A stretch of 58,464 nucleotides of DNA from Bacteroides faecis MAJ27 (GTDB lineage: Bacteria > Bacteroidota > Bacteroidia > Bacteroidales > Bacteroidaceae): positions 1 through 58,464 of the forward strand of contig NZ_FNNN01000032.1 in NCBI RefSeq assembly GCF_900106755.1, given 5' to 3'. Under the pieces are notes generated by a model. That model was not told the DNA's origin, made no database searches, and saw nothing but the letters and a program-made list of their open reading frames with translations. This document shows positions 36,103 to 44,401 of this stretch, one piece after another; position 1 is the stretch's first letter, and each line of letters starts with the position of its first letter. A program made the translations under genes and the position numbers.

Positions 36103-37713
36103 ATGAAAAACAATACCTCCACTTTACTTCTTCCACTGGCAGCACTGAGCCTTGCTTCCTGTGCCGGCCAAAAGAAAGAAGAAACTAAACGCCCGAATAT
36201 CATTTTTATGATGACGGACGACCATACCACCCAAGCAATGTCGTGCTATGGAGGAAATCTGATTCAAACTCCCAACATGGACCGTATTGCCAATGAGGGT
36301 ATCCGTTTTGACAACTGCTATGCAGTGAATGCTCTTTCCGGCCCTTCACGCGCTTGTATCCTCACCGGTAAATTCAGTCACGAAAATGGTTTTACCGATA
36401 ATGCAAGCACATTCAATGGCGATCAGCAGACATTCCCGAAACTGCTTCAACAATCCGGCTACCAGACTGCAATGATTGGTAAATGGCATCTCATCAGCGA
36501 ACCTCAAGGATTTGACCATTGGAGTATCCTGAGCGGTCAGCATGAACAAGGTGACTACTATGATCCTGACTTCTGGGAAAATGGAAAACACATAGTAGAA
36601 AAAGGATATGCTACGGATATCATCACGGACAAAGCGATTGAGTTTCTTGAAGGTCGTGACAGGAACAAGCCTTTCTGCATGATGTATCACCAGAAAGCGC
36701 CACACCGCAACTGGATGCCTGCTCCCCGTCATCTGGGTATATTCAACAACACTACTTTCCCCGAACCGGCCAATCTGTTTGACGATTACGAAGGACGTGG
36801 AAGGGCAGCCCGCGAGCAGGATATGTCCATTGAACATACTCTGACAAATGACTGGGACCTGAAACTGTTGACCCGCGAAGAAATGCTGAAAGATACAACC
36901 AACCGACTATATAGCGTTTACAAACGTATGCCGATAGAAGTACAGGACAAATGGGACTCTGCTTATGCACAACGCATAGCCGAATATCGCAAAGGTGACC
37001 TGAAAGGCAAAGCACTGATCAGTTGGAAATATCAGCAATACATGCGCGACTATCTGGCTACCGTTCTTGCTGTAGACGAAAACATAGGCCGCCTGCTGAA
37101 CTATCTGGAAAAAACAGGAGAACTGGATAATACCATCATCATCTATACTTCCGACCAAGGCTTCTTCCTTGGCGAGCACGGTTGGTTTGACAAACGTTTC
37201 ATGTATGAAGAATGTCAGCGCATGCCGCTTATCATTCGCTTTCCAAAAGCAATCAAAGCCGGAAGCACCAGCAATGCTATCAGTATGAATGTGGACTTTG
37301 CTCCCACTTTCCTCGACTTTGCCGGAATAGAAATTCCATCGGATATCCAAGGCTCTTCTCTGAAACCAATTCTGGAAAATGAAGGTAAGACTCCGGCAGA
37401 CTGGCGCAAAGCTGCTTACTACCATTATTATGAGTATCCGGCAGAGCACTCTGTAAAACGTCACTACGGAATCCGTACACAGGACTTCAAACTGATTCAT
37501 TTCTATAACGATATCGATGAATGGGAAATGTATGATATGAAAGCTGATCCGAGAGAGATGAACAATGTTTTCGGGAAGCCGGAGTATGCTGAGAAACAGA
37601 AAGAGTTGATGCGACTACTCGAAGATACTCAGAAACAATATAAAGATACTGATCCGGACGAAAAGGAAACAGAACTTTTCAATGGAGACAGAAGACTAAT
37701 GAAGAATCGTTAA
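36103..37713 (+). CDS. S1-family sulfatase, probable GlcNAc-6-O-sulfatase (BT4656-like)
   Basis: A 536-residue lipoprotein (lipobox LASC, Cys20). The alkaline phosphatase-like fold starts with RPNIIFMMTDDHTT, where the paired Asp bind calcium. The catalytic motif is the serine type, SGPSRA with Ser79, which an anSME radical-SAM enzyme must convert to formylglycine. GKWHL (about 126-130) and the C-terminal YTSDQGFFLGEHG (about 350) complete the metal and sulfate site. By order it matches BT4656, which removes 6-O-sulfate from glucosamine residues of heparin/HS. The substrate call rests on synteny. Confidence 0.88.
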   Translation: MKNNTSTLLLPLAALSLASCAGQKKEETKRPNIIFMMTDDHTTQAMSCYGGNLIQTPNMDRIANEGIRFDNCYAVNALSGPSRACILTGKFSHENGFTDNASTFNGDQQTFPKLLQQSGYQTAMIGKWHLISEPQGFDHWSILSGQHEQGDYYDPDFWENGKHIVEKGYATDIITDKAIEFLEGRDRNKPFCMMYHQKAPHRNWMPAPRHLGIFNNTTFPEPANLFDDYEGRGRAAREQDMSIEHTLTNDWDLKLLTREEMLKDTTNRLYSVYKRMPIEVQDKWDSAYAQRIAEYRKGDLKGKALISWKYQQYMRDYLATVLAVDENIGRLLNYLEKTGELDNTIIIYTSDQGFFLGEHGWFDKRFMYEECQRMPLIIRFPKAIKAGSTSNAISMNVDFAPTFLDFAGIEIPSDIQGSSLKPILENEGKTPADWRKAAYYHYYEYPAEHSVKRHYGIRTQDFKLIHFYNDIDEWEMYDMKADPREMNNVFGKPEYAEKQKELMRLLEDTQKQYKDTDPDEKETELFNGDRRLMKNR

Positions 37714-37723
37714 ATAATAAATA

Positions 37724-37806
37724 TAGGCACGAATGTCACGGATTTCACGGTTTTGCTTCGCTTTATCGTGTTCGAGAATCCGTAAAACCTATATCATTTG
37801 TGCCTA
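37724..37806. repeat. Long nested intergenic hairpin before the DUF3604 gene
   Basis: TAGGCACGAATG (37724-37735) pairs with CATTTGTGCCTA (37795-37806), with inner pairings CACGGATT/AATCC and CACG/CGTG. Followed by an A-rich run. It probably acts as a terminator or mRNA-stability element. Confidence 0.65.
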
Positions 37807-37868
37807 AAAAAGTATAATACGAAAGTTTCATTTGAATAGAAAAAGAATTAACCCAAAATAATTATATC

Positions 37869-39497
37869 ATGGACAGAAGAAATTTTATAAAAAGCACTGG
37901 TTGGTCTTTTCTAGGACTGGCAGCTTCAGGCAACCTGCTTGGTTCTTGCGCAGCAGGAAGCAAAGAAGCTAAAAAGATAATGCCATCGGCGAGTAATCTG
38001 AAGATGTACTGGGGCGACTTACACAACCATTGTAATATTACATACGGACACGGTGACATGCGCGATGCTTTCGAAGCAGCCAAAGGACAACTGGATTTTG
38101 TAAGCGTGACTCCCCACGCTATGTGGCCCGACATACCCGGTGCAGACGATCCGCGTCTGAAATGGGTGATTGATTATCATACCGGTGCTTTCAAGCGCCT
38201 ACGCGAAGGGGGATATGAGAAATACGTAGCTATGACAAATGAATACAATAAAGAAGGCGAATTCCTTACTTTTGTCGGCTATGAAGCTCACAGTATGGAG
38301 CATGGTGACCATGTTGCACTCAACTACGACCTTGACGCACCGCTTGTAGAATGTACTTCTATCGAAGACTGGAAACAAAAAGCCAAAGGGCACAAAGTAT
38401 TTATCACTCCGCACCACATGGGTTATCAGGGAGGCTATCGCGGTTACAACTGGAAATGCTTTACCGAAGGAGATCAGACTCCTTTCGTAGAAATGTATTC
38501 CCGTCATGGTCTGGCAGAAAGTGACCAGGGTGATTATCCGTATCTACATGATATGGGGCCTCGCCAATGGGAAGGAACCATCCAATACGGTCTTGAATTA
38601 GGAAATAAGTTCGGAATCATGGCTTCTACGGACCAGCACTCCGGTTATCCCGGAAGTTATGGTGACGGACGTATCGGTGTATTGGCTCCGTCACTGACTC
38701 GTGACGCCATTTGGGACGCTCTTCGCACTCGTCACGTATGTGCCGCAACCGGTGATAAGATATTAATAGACTTCCGTCTCAACGATGCTTTTATGGGCGA
38801 TGTAGTACGTGGCAACAGCCGCCGTATCTATCTGAACGTTGACGGAGAAAGTTGTATCGACTATGTAGATATCGTAAAGAACGGACAGATTCTGGCCCGT
38901 ATGAATGGTCCATTGACTCCGGTTGCTCCCGAAGGTGACACGGTACGCTGCAAAGTAAAAGTAGACTTCGGTTGGAACCGTGAAGAAAGGTACGTACACT
39001 GGCAAGGAAAATTGTCTGTTGACAAAGGACGCATCCTGAGTGTAACCCCATGCTTCCGCGGCGCAGCTTTCACTTCTCCGCAAGAAGGGGAAACAGAATT
39101 TCACACTCATGTGAACCGTATTGTATCTGTAGGCGATAAAGAAACGGAACTGGATATGTACAGCAGCAAAAATCCGAATACGACTACCGCCGCCATGCAA
39201 GCTGTCATCCTTGAACTGGAAATGCCCAAAGATGGAAAAGTCATTGCCGAATTCAATGGCAAGAAATTTGAACATACATTAGGAGAGTTGCTTGAGGGGT
39301 CACGCTCTCACTTCATGATTGGCTGGCTGAGTGAAGCGATTCTTTTCAACCGTGCTATGCCCGAAAGTTGTTTCAAGCTGGAACATTACATGGAAGATAA
39401 AGAGCCTCAACGTGATACGGACTATTACTATGTACGTGTTCGTCAACGCGACGGACAATGGGCGTGGAGTTCACCCATCTGGGCAGAAAGAGTATAA
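37869..39497 (+). CDS. TAT-lipoprotein DUF3604 protein with PHP-like metal site (BT4655-like)
   Basis: A 542-residue protein. Its N-terminus has a twin-arginine motif (DRRNFIK) followed by a lipobox (LLGSC, Cys27), so it is probably folded with metal in the cytoplasm, exported by TAT and lipid-anchored. The core starts with YWGDLHNHC, a PHP-phosphoesterase-like His-x-His metal motif, followed by TPHAMW, EAHSMEHGDH and TPHHMGYQ histidine clusters and an ASTDQHSG motif near residue 255. These look like a multi-metal hydrolase. The family has no function I can name with confidence. Its conserved place between the sulfatase and ROK genes links it to GAG breakdown. Confidence 0.8.
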   Translation: MDRRNFIKSTGWSFLGLAASGNLLGSCAAGSKEAKKIMPSASNLKMYWGDLHNHCNITYGHGDMRDAFEAAKGQLDFVSVTPHAMWPDIPGADDPRLKWVIDYHTGAFKRLREGGYEKYVAMTNEYNKEGEFLTFVGYEAHSMEHGDHVALNYDLDAPLVECTSIEDWKQKAKGHKVFITPHHMGYQGGYRGYNWKCFTEGDQTPFVEMYSRHGLAESDQGDYPYLHDMGPRQWEGTIQYGLELGNKFGIMASTDQHSGYPGSYGDGRIGVLAPSLTRDAIWDALRTRHVCAATGDKILIDFRLNDAFMGDVVRGNSRRIYLNVDGESCIDYVDIVKNGQILARMNGPLTPVAPEGDTVRCKVKVDFGWNREERYVHWQGKLSVDKGRILSVTPCFRGAAFTSPQEGETEFHTHVNRIVSVGDKETELDMYSSKNPNTTTAAMQAVILELEMPKDGKVIAEFNGKKFEHTLGELLEGSRSHFMIGWLSEAILFNRAMPESCFKLEHYMEDKEPQRDTDYYYVRVRQRDGQWAWSSPIWAERV

Positions 39498-39530
39498 GTT
39501 GGTATATGAAAGGAAACAGTTGCTTTGTTT

Positions 39531-39614
39531 GTGCCAAGCCGTTGGCACAGTTGTGTCAAGCCGTTGGCACTACTATGCCAACGCGTTGGCACAAGCGTGC
39601 CAATAGGGTGGCAC
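39531..39614. repeat. Array of four 22-bp palindromic units (GTGCCAA..TTGGCAC type)
   Basis: Four 18-bp palindromes begin at 39531, 39553, 39575 and 39597, exactly 22 bp apart, with a degenerate fifth near 39619. The third contains a perfect 16-bp palindrome (TGCCAACG and its complement). The array lies between the DUF3604 stop and the ROK start, inside the second transcription unit. It shares the period but not the sequence of the array at 166-304. Confidence 0.85.
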
Positions 39615-39657
39615 AAACATGGCACAGTATAAACGAATTTAAAGCATACCTGGTTAT

Positions 39658-40629
39658 ATGAAAAAAGAATACGCTATAGGAATTGATCTTGGCGGGACTT
39701 CTGTGAAATACGCTCTTATTGACAATAACGGCGTATTTCACTTTCAAGGGAAGCTACCGTCGAATGCCGACGTATCAGCCGAAGCTGTCATCGGGCAATT
39801 GATCAAGGCAGTCAATGAAGTGAAAAACTTTGCCGAAGCAAAGGGATATACAATAGCCGGTATCGGGATAGGAACACCGGGAATTGTCGATTGTACGAAT
39901 CGTATCGTATTGGGAGGTGCGGAGAATATTCAAGGTTGGGAAAATCTGAAACTGGCAGACCGGATGGAAAAAGAGAGCGGACTTCCGACCCAACTGGGAA
40001 ATGACGCTAATCTGATGGGACTCGGCGAAACAATGTACGGAGCCGGAAACGGAGCCACCCATGTTATCTTTCTGACTGTAGGAACCGGTATCGGTGGCGC
40101 AATCGTAATTGACGGCAAGCTTTTCAACGGATATGCCAACAGAGGTACCGAACTGGGACATGTCCCTTTAATAGCCAATGGCGAACCTTGCGCCTGCGGT
40201 TCAGCAGGGTGTCTGGAACATTATGCTTCCACTGCTGCACTGGTCCGTCGTTTCAGCAAACGGATAGCCGAAGCCGGCATATCTTATCCGAATGAAGAAA
40301 TAAACGGAGAATTGATCATCCGTCTCTATAAACAAGGAGATAAGATCGCTGTCGAATCACTGGAAGAACATTGCGATTTTCTCGGACACGGTATTGCCGG
40401 ATTTATCAATATCTTCAGCCCGCAAAGAGTCGTTATCGGTGGAGGACTGTCTGAAGCCGGAGATTTCTATATTCAGAAAGTAAGTGAGAAAGCCCTCCGT
40501 TATGCCATTCCCGACTGTGCCGTAAACACGGAAATTATGGCTGCTTCTTTAGGAAACAAAGCAGGAAGTATCGGAGCGGCATCACTTGTATTTACTCAAC
40601 TTTCCGCTCCTAACTTAGTCAGATTATGA
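39658..40629 (+). CDS. ROK-family sugar kinase (BT4654-like)
   Basis: A 323-residue cytoplasmic protein. ATP-binding GIDLGGTSVKYALID at residues 8-22, a second phosphate motif LTVGTGIGGAI (about 140), the catalytic Asp in LGNDANLMGLGE (about 118), and the ROK zinc site with CACGSAGCLEHY (about 180-191). No helix-turn-helix, so a kinase and not a ROK repressor. Within this locus it probably phosphorylates the N-acetylglucosamine, glucosamine or a related monosaccharide released by GAG digestion. Preceded by the 22-bp palindrome array. Confidence 0.88.
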   Translation: MKKEYAIGIDLGGTSVKYALIDNNGVFHFQGKLPSNADVSAEAVIGQLIKAVNEVKNFAEAKGYTIAGIGIGTPGIVDCTNRIVLGGAENIQGWENLKLADRMEKESGLPTQLGNDANLMGLGETMYGAGNGATHVIFLTVGTGIGGAIVIDGKLFNGYANRGTELGHVPLIANGEPCACGSAGCLEHYASTAALVRRFSKRIAEAGISYPNEEINGELIIRLYKQGDKIAVESLEEHCDFLGHGIAGFINIFSPQRVVIGGGLSEAGDFYIQKVSEKALRYAIPDCAVNTEIMAASLGNKAGSIGAASLVFTQLSAPNLVRL

Positions 40630-40696
40630 AGAAAAAACAGGGCTCACCCACTGATCAACAATAGGACCGTCAGCCTGAAAGAACTCTTTCTAAAAA

Positions 40697-43324
40697 ATGA
40701 TTCTAATGAAACAACGATACTACTTACTCCTATTATTTACAGCACTGCTTTCCGGCACTGGATATGCGCAGAAAAGCGTTATGCATTTAAGTCAATCCAC
40801 GCTGATGCATGAAGTTCGTGAAACACCTTCTCCATTGGACGGACAACACATTGCTGTCAATCCGCCACGCTTTATGTGGCCGGATAAATTTCCTCATCTC
40901 GGAGCCGTACTGGACGGTGTAGAAGAAGAGGACTACAAACCGGAAGTTACTTACCGTATCCGGATCTCACGCGACCCGGAGTTCCAATCAGACGTAATCA
41001 CCGCCGAGAGAAACTGGGCATTCTTCAACCCTTTCAAACTCTTTGAGAAAGGAAAATGGTATTGGCAACATGCCTATGTAGATAAAGATGGAAAAGAAGA
41101 GTGGTCACCTGTCTATCATTTCTATGTAGACGAACAGACACGAACATTCAATCCGCCTTCCTTACAAGAAGTATTGACTAAATTGCCTCAAAGCCACCCA
41201 CGCATTCTGCTCGATGCGAAAGACTGGGATCATATCATTGAACGGAATAAAAATAATCCGGAAGCACAGCTATATATTCAAAGGGCGCAGGAATGTCTCA
41301 ACCATCCGTTGAAACACCTGGAAGAAGAAATCGATACGACACAAGTAGTCAAACTGACTAACATTGTACAATACCGTTCTGCCCTGATTCGCGAAAGCCG
41401 AAAAATAGTGGACCGTGAAGAAGCAAATATCGAAGCTATGGTACGTGCTTACTTACTGACCAAAGAAGAGATTTACTACAAAGAAGGAATCAAGCGTCTT
41501 GCCGAAATCCTTTCATGGAAAAACAGCAAATACTTTGCCGGAGACTTCAACCGTTCAACCATCTTATCTATGAGCACTTCCGCCTATGACGCATGGTATA
41601 ACTTGCTGACTCCGGAAGAAAAGAAACTGCTATTGAGAACTATCCGAGATAATGGCAAGAAATTCTATCATGAATACGTAAATCATCTTGAAAACCGTAT
41701 TGCCGACAATCACGTCTGGCAAATGACTTTCCGTATTCTGAATATGGCAGCCTTCGCCACCTATGGAGAATTGCCGATGGCTTCTACTTGGGTAGACTAC
41801 TGCTACAACGAATGGGTATCACGTCTGCCGGGACTTAACACGGACGGAGGATGGCACAATGGAGATTCTTACTTCCACGTCAATCTTCGTACGTTAATCG
41901 AAGTTCCTGCTTTCTACTCACGTATCAGTGGTTTCAACTTTTTTGCCGATCCCTGGTATAATAACAATGCGCTTTATGTAATCTACCACCAGCCTCCGTT
42001 CTCCAAATCTGCCGGACATGGTAATTCACACGAGACTAAGATGAAACCCAATGGAACACGGGTAGGCTACGCCGATGCACTGGCACGGGAATGCAACAAC
42101 CCGTGGGCTGCCGCTTATGCACGTACGATCCTGCAAAAAGAACCGGACATCATGAAAAAGTCTTTCCTTGGAAAATCAGGAGATTTGACCTGGTATCGTT
42201 GTACAACCAATAAATCTCTCCCCAAAGAGGAACATTCCCTGGCGGAACTGCCTATGACGAAAGTCTTTAATGAAACAGGAATTGCAACCATGCATACTTC
42301 ACTGGGAAATATAGAAGAAAATGCTATGTTATCATTCCGCTCCAGCCCGTACGGTTCTACTTCACATGCACTTGCCAATCAGAACGCATTCAATACCTTC
42401 TACGGTGGCAAAGCTATTTTTTATAGTAGCGGACATCGTACCGGATTCACTGACGATCATTGTATGTATTCATACCGGAATACCCGTGCTCATAATAGTA
42501 TTCTTGTGAACGGAATGACTCAAACTATTGGTACAGAAGGATATGGATGGATTCCACGCTGGTATGAAGGAGAAAAGATTTCGTATATGGCAGGAGATGC
42601 TTCCAATGCATATGGAAAAATCACCGCTCCTATCTGGCTGAAACGTGGTGAACTATCAGGTACTCAATATACTCCCGAAAAAGGATGGGATGAGAATAAG
42701 CTGGATTATTTCCGTCGCCATATCATCCAGCTAGGGAATACCGGTGTATATGTGATTTACGATGAATTGGAAGGTAAAGAAGCTGTCACGTGGAGTTACC
42801 TTCTACATACAGTAGAGCTCCCTATGGAGATGCAGGAACTTGGCAATGAAGTAAAAGTCACAGGAAAGAACAAGGCGGGAGGTATATCTGTCGCGCATCT
42901 TTTCAGTTCTGCTAAAACAGAGCAAGCCATTGTAGATACATTCTTCTGTGCTCCGACCAACTGGAAGAATGTAACCAATGCCCAAGGAAAAGCGGTGAAG
43001 TATCCTAACCACTGGCACTTCTCCTCCACAACTGTTCCTTGCAAGATTGCCCGTTTCCTTACTGTAATGGATACGCACGGAAATAACCGTCCGGACATGA
43101 AAGTCATCCGCAAAGGAAACACAGTACAAGTAGGTGACTGGATAATTACCTGTAATCTGACTGATAAAGGAAAATCAGCTATCAGCGTCACTAATAAAAC
43201 GGAGAAAGTTTCTCTAAACTATGATGCTGGTAAAAAGGAAGGTGTAACTATTGTAACCGATCAGGTAAATGGCAAACAAGTAAATAAAGTTTTAACAGAC
43301 TATTTACCGGACTTCGAAATATAA
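40697..43324 (+). CDS. PL15 exo-acting heparin/heparan sulfate lyase (BT4652-like)
   Basis: An 875-residue secreted protein. Signal peptide about 1-25 (start 40697; the ATG at 40706 is also possible). N-terminal fibronectin-like/DUF4962 region (about 30-150), alpha-barrel (about 160-500, with RIADNHVWQMT carrying the catalytic-type Asn/His and HNGDSYFHVN with a Tyr), and a beta-sandwich (about 520-875, SSGHRTGF, NTRAHNSILVNG). This is the heparinase II/III superfamily in the PL15 arrangement. BT4652 is the syntenic relative and acts from the chain end on imported fragments. Last gene of the locus; a strong terminator follows 19 bases later. Confidence 0.88.
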   Translation: MILMKQRYYLLLLFTALLSGTGYAQKSVMHLSQSTLMHEVRETPSPLDGQHIAVNPPRFMWPDKFPHLGAVLDGVEEEDYKPEVTYRIRISRDPEFQSDVITAERNWAFFNPFKLFEKGKWYWQHAYVDKDGKEEWSPVYHFYVDEQTRTFNPPSLQEVLTKLPQSHPRILLDAKDWDHIIERNKNNPEAQLYIQRAQECLNHPLKHLEEEIDTTQVVKLTNIVQYRSALIRESRKIVDREEANIEAMVRAYLLTKEEIYYKEGIKRLAEILSWKNSKYFAGDFNRSTILSMSTSAYDAWYNLLTPEEKKLLLRTIRDNGKKFYHEYVNHLENRIADNHVWQMTFRILNMAAFATYGELPMASTWVDYCYNEWVSRLPGLNTDGGWHNGDSYFHVNLRTLIEVPAFYSRISGFNFFADPWYNNNALYVIYHQPPFSKSAGHGNSHETKMKPNGTRVGYADALARECNNPWAAAYARTILQKEPDIMKKSFLGKSGDLTWYRCTTNKSLPKEEHSLAELPMTKVFNETGIATMHTSLGNIEENAMLSFRSSPYGSTSHALANQNAFNTFYGGKAIFYSSGHRTGFTDDHCMYSYRNTRAHNSILVNGMTQTIGTEGYGWIPRWYEGEKISYMAGDASNAYGKITAPIWLKRGELSGTQYTPEKGWDENKLDYFRRHIIQLGNTGVYVIYDELEGKEAVTWSYLLHTVELPMEMQELGNEVKVTGKNKAGGISVAHLFSSAKTEQAIVDTFFCAPTNWKNVTNAQGKAVKYPNHWHFSSTTVPCKIARFLTVMDTHGNNRPDMKVIRKGNTVQVGDWIITCNLTDKGKSAISVTNKTEKVSLNYDAGKKEGVTIVTDQVNGKQVNKVLTDYLPDFEI

Positions 43325-43343
43325 TTATCAGTTCTCAATCATT

Positions 43344-43382
43344 AGCCCCCGATATTTATGGCATGCCAACATATCGGGGGCT
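43344..43382 (+). terminator. Terminator at the end of the GAG locus
   Basis: AGCCCCCGATAT pairs perfectly with ATATCGGGGGCT (12 bp, 15-base loop), followed by ATTATTATAT. Confidence 0.85.
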
Positions 43383-43427
43383 ATTATTATATATGCAACG
43401 ATCAAACATTGAATCCTGCAAAAACGT

Positions 43428-43435
43428 TATATTTG
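43428..43435 (+). promoter_or_regulatory. -7 box of nfo
   Basis: TATATTTG matches TAnnTTTG, 28 bases before the nfo start. A TTG lies at 43409-43411, closer than the usual 19-21 bp. Confidence 0.55.
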
Positions 43436-43463
43436 CAGACAGAAATAAAAAAAGAAACAAAAA

Positions 43464-44297
43464 ATGAAGTATATCGGAGCACATGTAAGCGCATCCGGCG
43501 GTGTGGAGTTCGCCCCCATTAATGCGCATGAGATAGGAGCAAATGCGTTTGCTCTATTTACCAAAAACCAACGTCAATGGGTGAGCAAGCCTTTGACCGA
43601 AGAAAGTATCCAACTTTTCAAAGAGAATTGTGAGAAGTACAATTTTCAGGCGGACTATATTTTACCACACGACAGTTACCTCATTAATCTGGGACATCCC
43701 GAAGAGGAAGGACTGGCGAAAAGCCGCGCTGCCTTTTTGGATGAGATGCAACGCTGCGAACAACTAGGTTTGAAACTACTCAATTTCCACCCTGGCAGTT
43801 CTCTCAATAAAATAGCGATAGAAGATTGTCTGGCACTTATCGCAGAAAGTATCAATATCACCCTTGAAAAGACTAAAGGAGTAACGGCAGTAATAGAAAA
43901 CACAGCCGGACAAGGCAGTAATCTGGGAAGCGAGTTCTGGCAACTTAAATATATCATCGACCGGGTAGAAGATAAAAGCCGTGTCGGTATCTGCCTGGAT
44001 ACTTGCCATACATACACGGCAGGGTATGATATCGTAAATGATTATGATAAAGTGTTCGATGAGTTTGAGAAAGAAGTAGGATTCAAGTATTTACGTGGTA
44101 TGCACCTGAATGATTCTAAAAAAGAATTAGGCAGTCATGTTGATCGCCATGATAACATTGGTAAAGGGTTAATCGGAAGTACGTTCTTTGAAAAATTAAT
44201 GAAAGATTCAAGGTTCGACAATATGCCGCTTATTCTCGAAACACCTGATGAAAGTAAGTGGGCAGAAGAGATTTCATGGCTGAGAAGCGTTGAATAA
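43464..44297 (+). CDS. nfo: Endonuclease IV (apurinic/apyrimidinic endonuclease)
   Basis: A 277-residue TIM-barrel AP endonuclease that nicks DNA at abasic sites in base-excision repair. The family signatures are complete: MKYIGAHVSASGG at the N-terminus, FHPGS (about 110), ENTAGQG (about 147-153), GICLDTCHTYTAGYD (about 176-190), MHLNDSK (about 212-218) with HxDRH following, and LETPD near the end. The conserved His, Asp and Glu residues bind three zinc ions. Length is normal. It has its own promoter and terminator, so it is a housekeeping gene next to the GAG locus and not part of it. Confidence 0.97.
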   Translation: MKYIGAHVSASGGVEFAPINAHEIGANAFALFTKNQRQWVSKPLTEESIQLFKENCEKYNFQADYILPHDSYLINLGHPEEEGLAKSRAAFLDEMQRCEQLGLKLLNFHPGSSLNKIAIEDCLALIAESINITLEKTKGVTAVIENTAGQGSNLGSEFWQLKYIIDRVEDKSRVGICLDTCHTYTAGYDIVNDYDKVFDEFEKEVGFKYLRGMHLNDSKKELGSHVDRHDNIGKGLIGSTFFEKLMKDSRFDNMPLILETPDESKWAEEISWLRSVE

Positions 44298-44329
44298 CAG
44301 AGATAACCGATCCCAATTATACAAAGAAT

Positions 44330-44369
44330 ATGCCAATAGCCGGAAGTGTATCATTCCGGTTATTGGCAT
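44330..44369. terminator. Bidirectional terminator between nfo and the ClC gene
   Basis: ATGCCAATAGCCGGAA pairs with TTCCGGTTATTGGCAT (16 pairs, one wobble) around an 8-base loop, between convergent genes. Confidence 0.85.
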
Positions 44370-44401
44370 AAATTAGTAACACAAATTCAGTAGATACTTC
44401 A

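Noticed and set aside
36907..37500. 197-codon antisense frame in the sulfatase gene
   Set aside because: Antisense to a well-conserved S1 sulfatase; no promoter or family support.
39531..39614. Small coding gene on either strand within the palindrome array
   Set aside because: Open frames of 60-90 codons cross it on both strands, but they only reflect repeat periodicity and overlap the ends of real genes.
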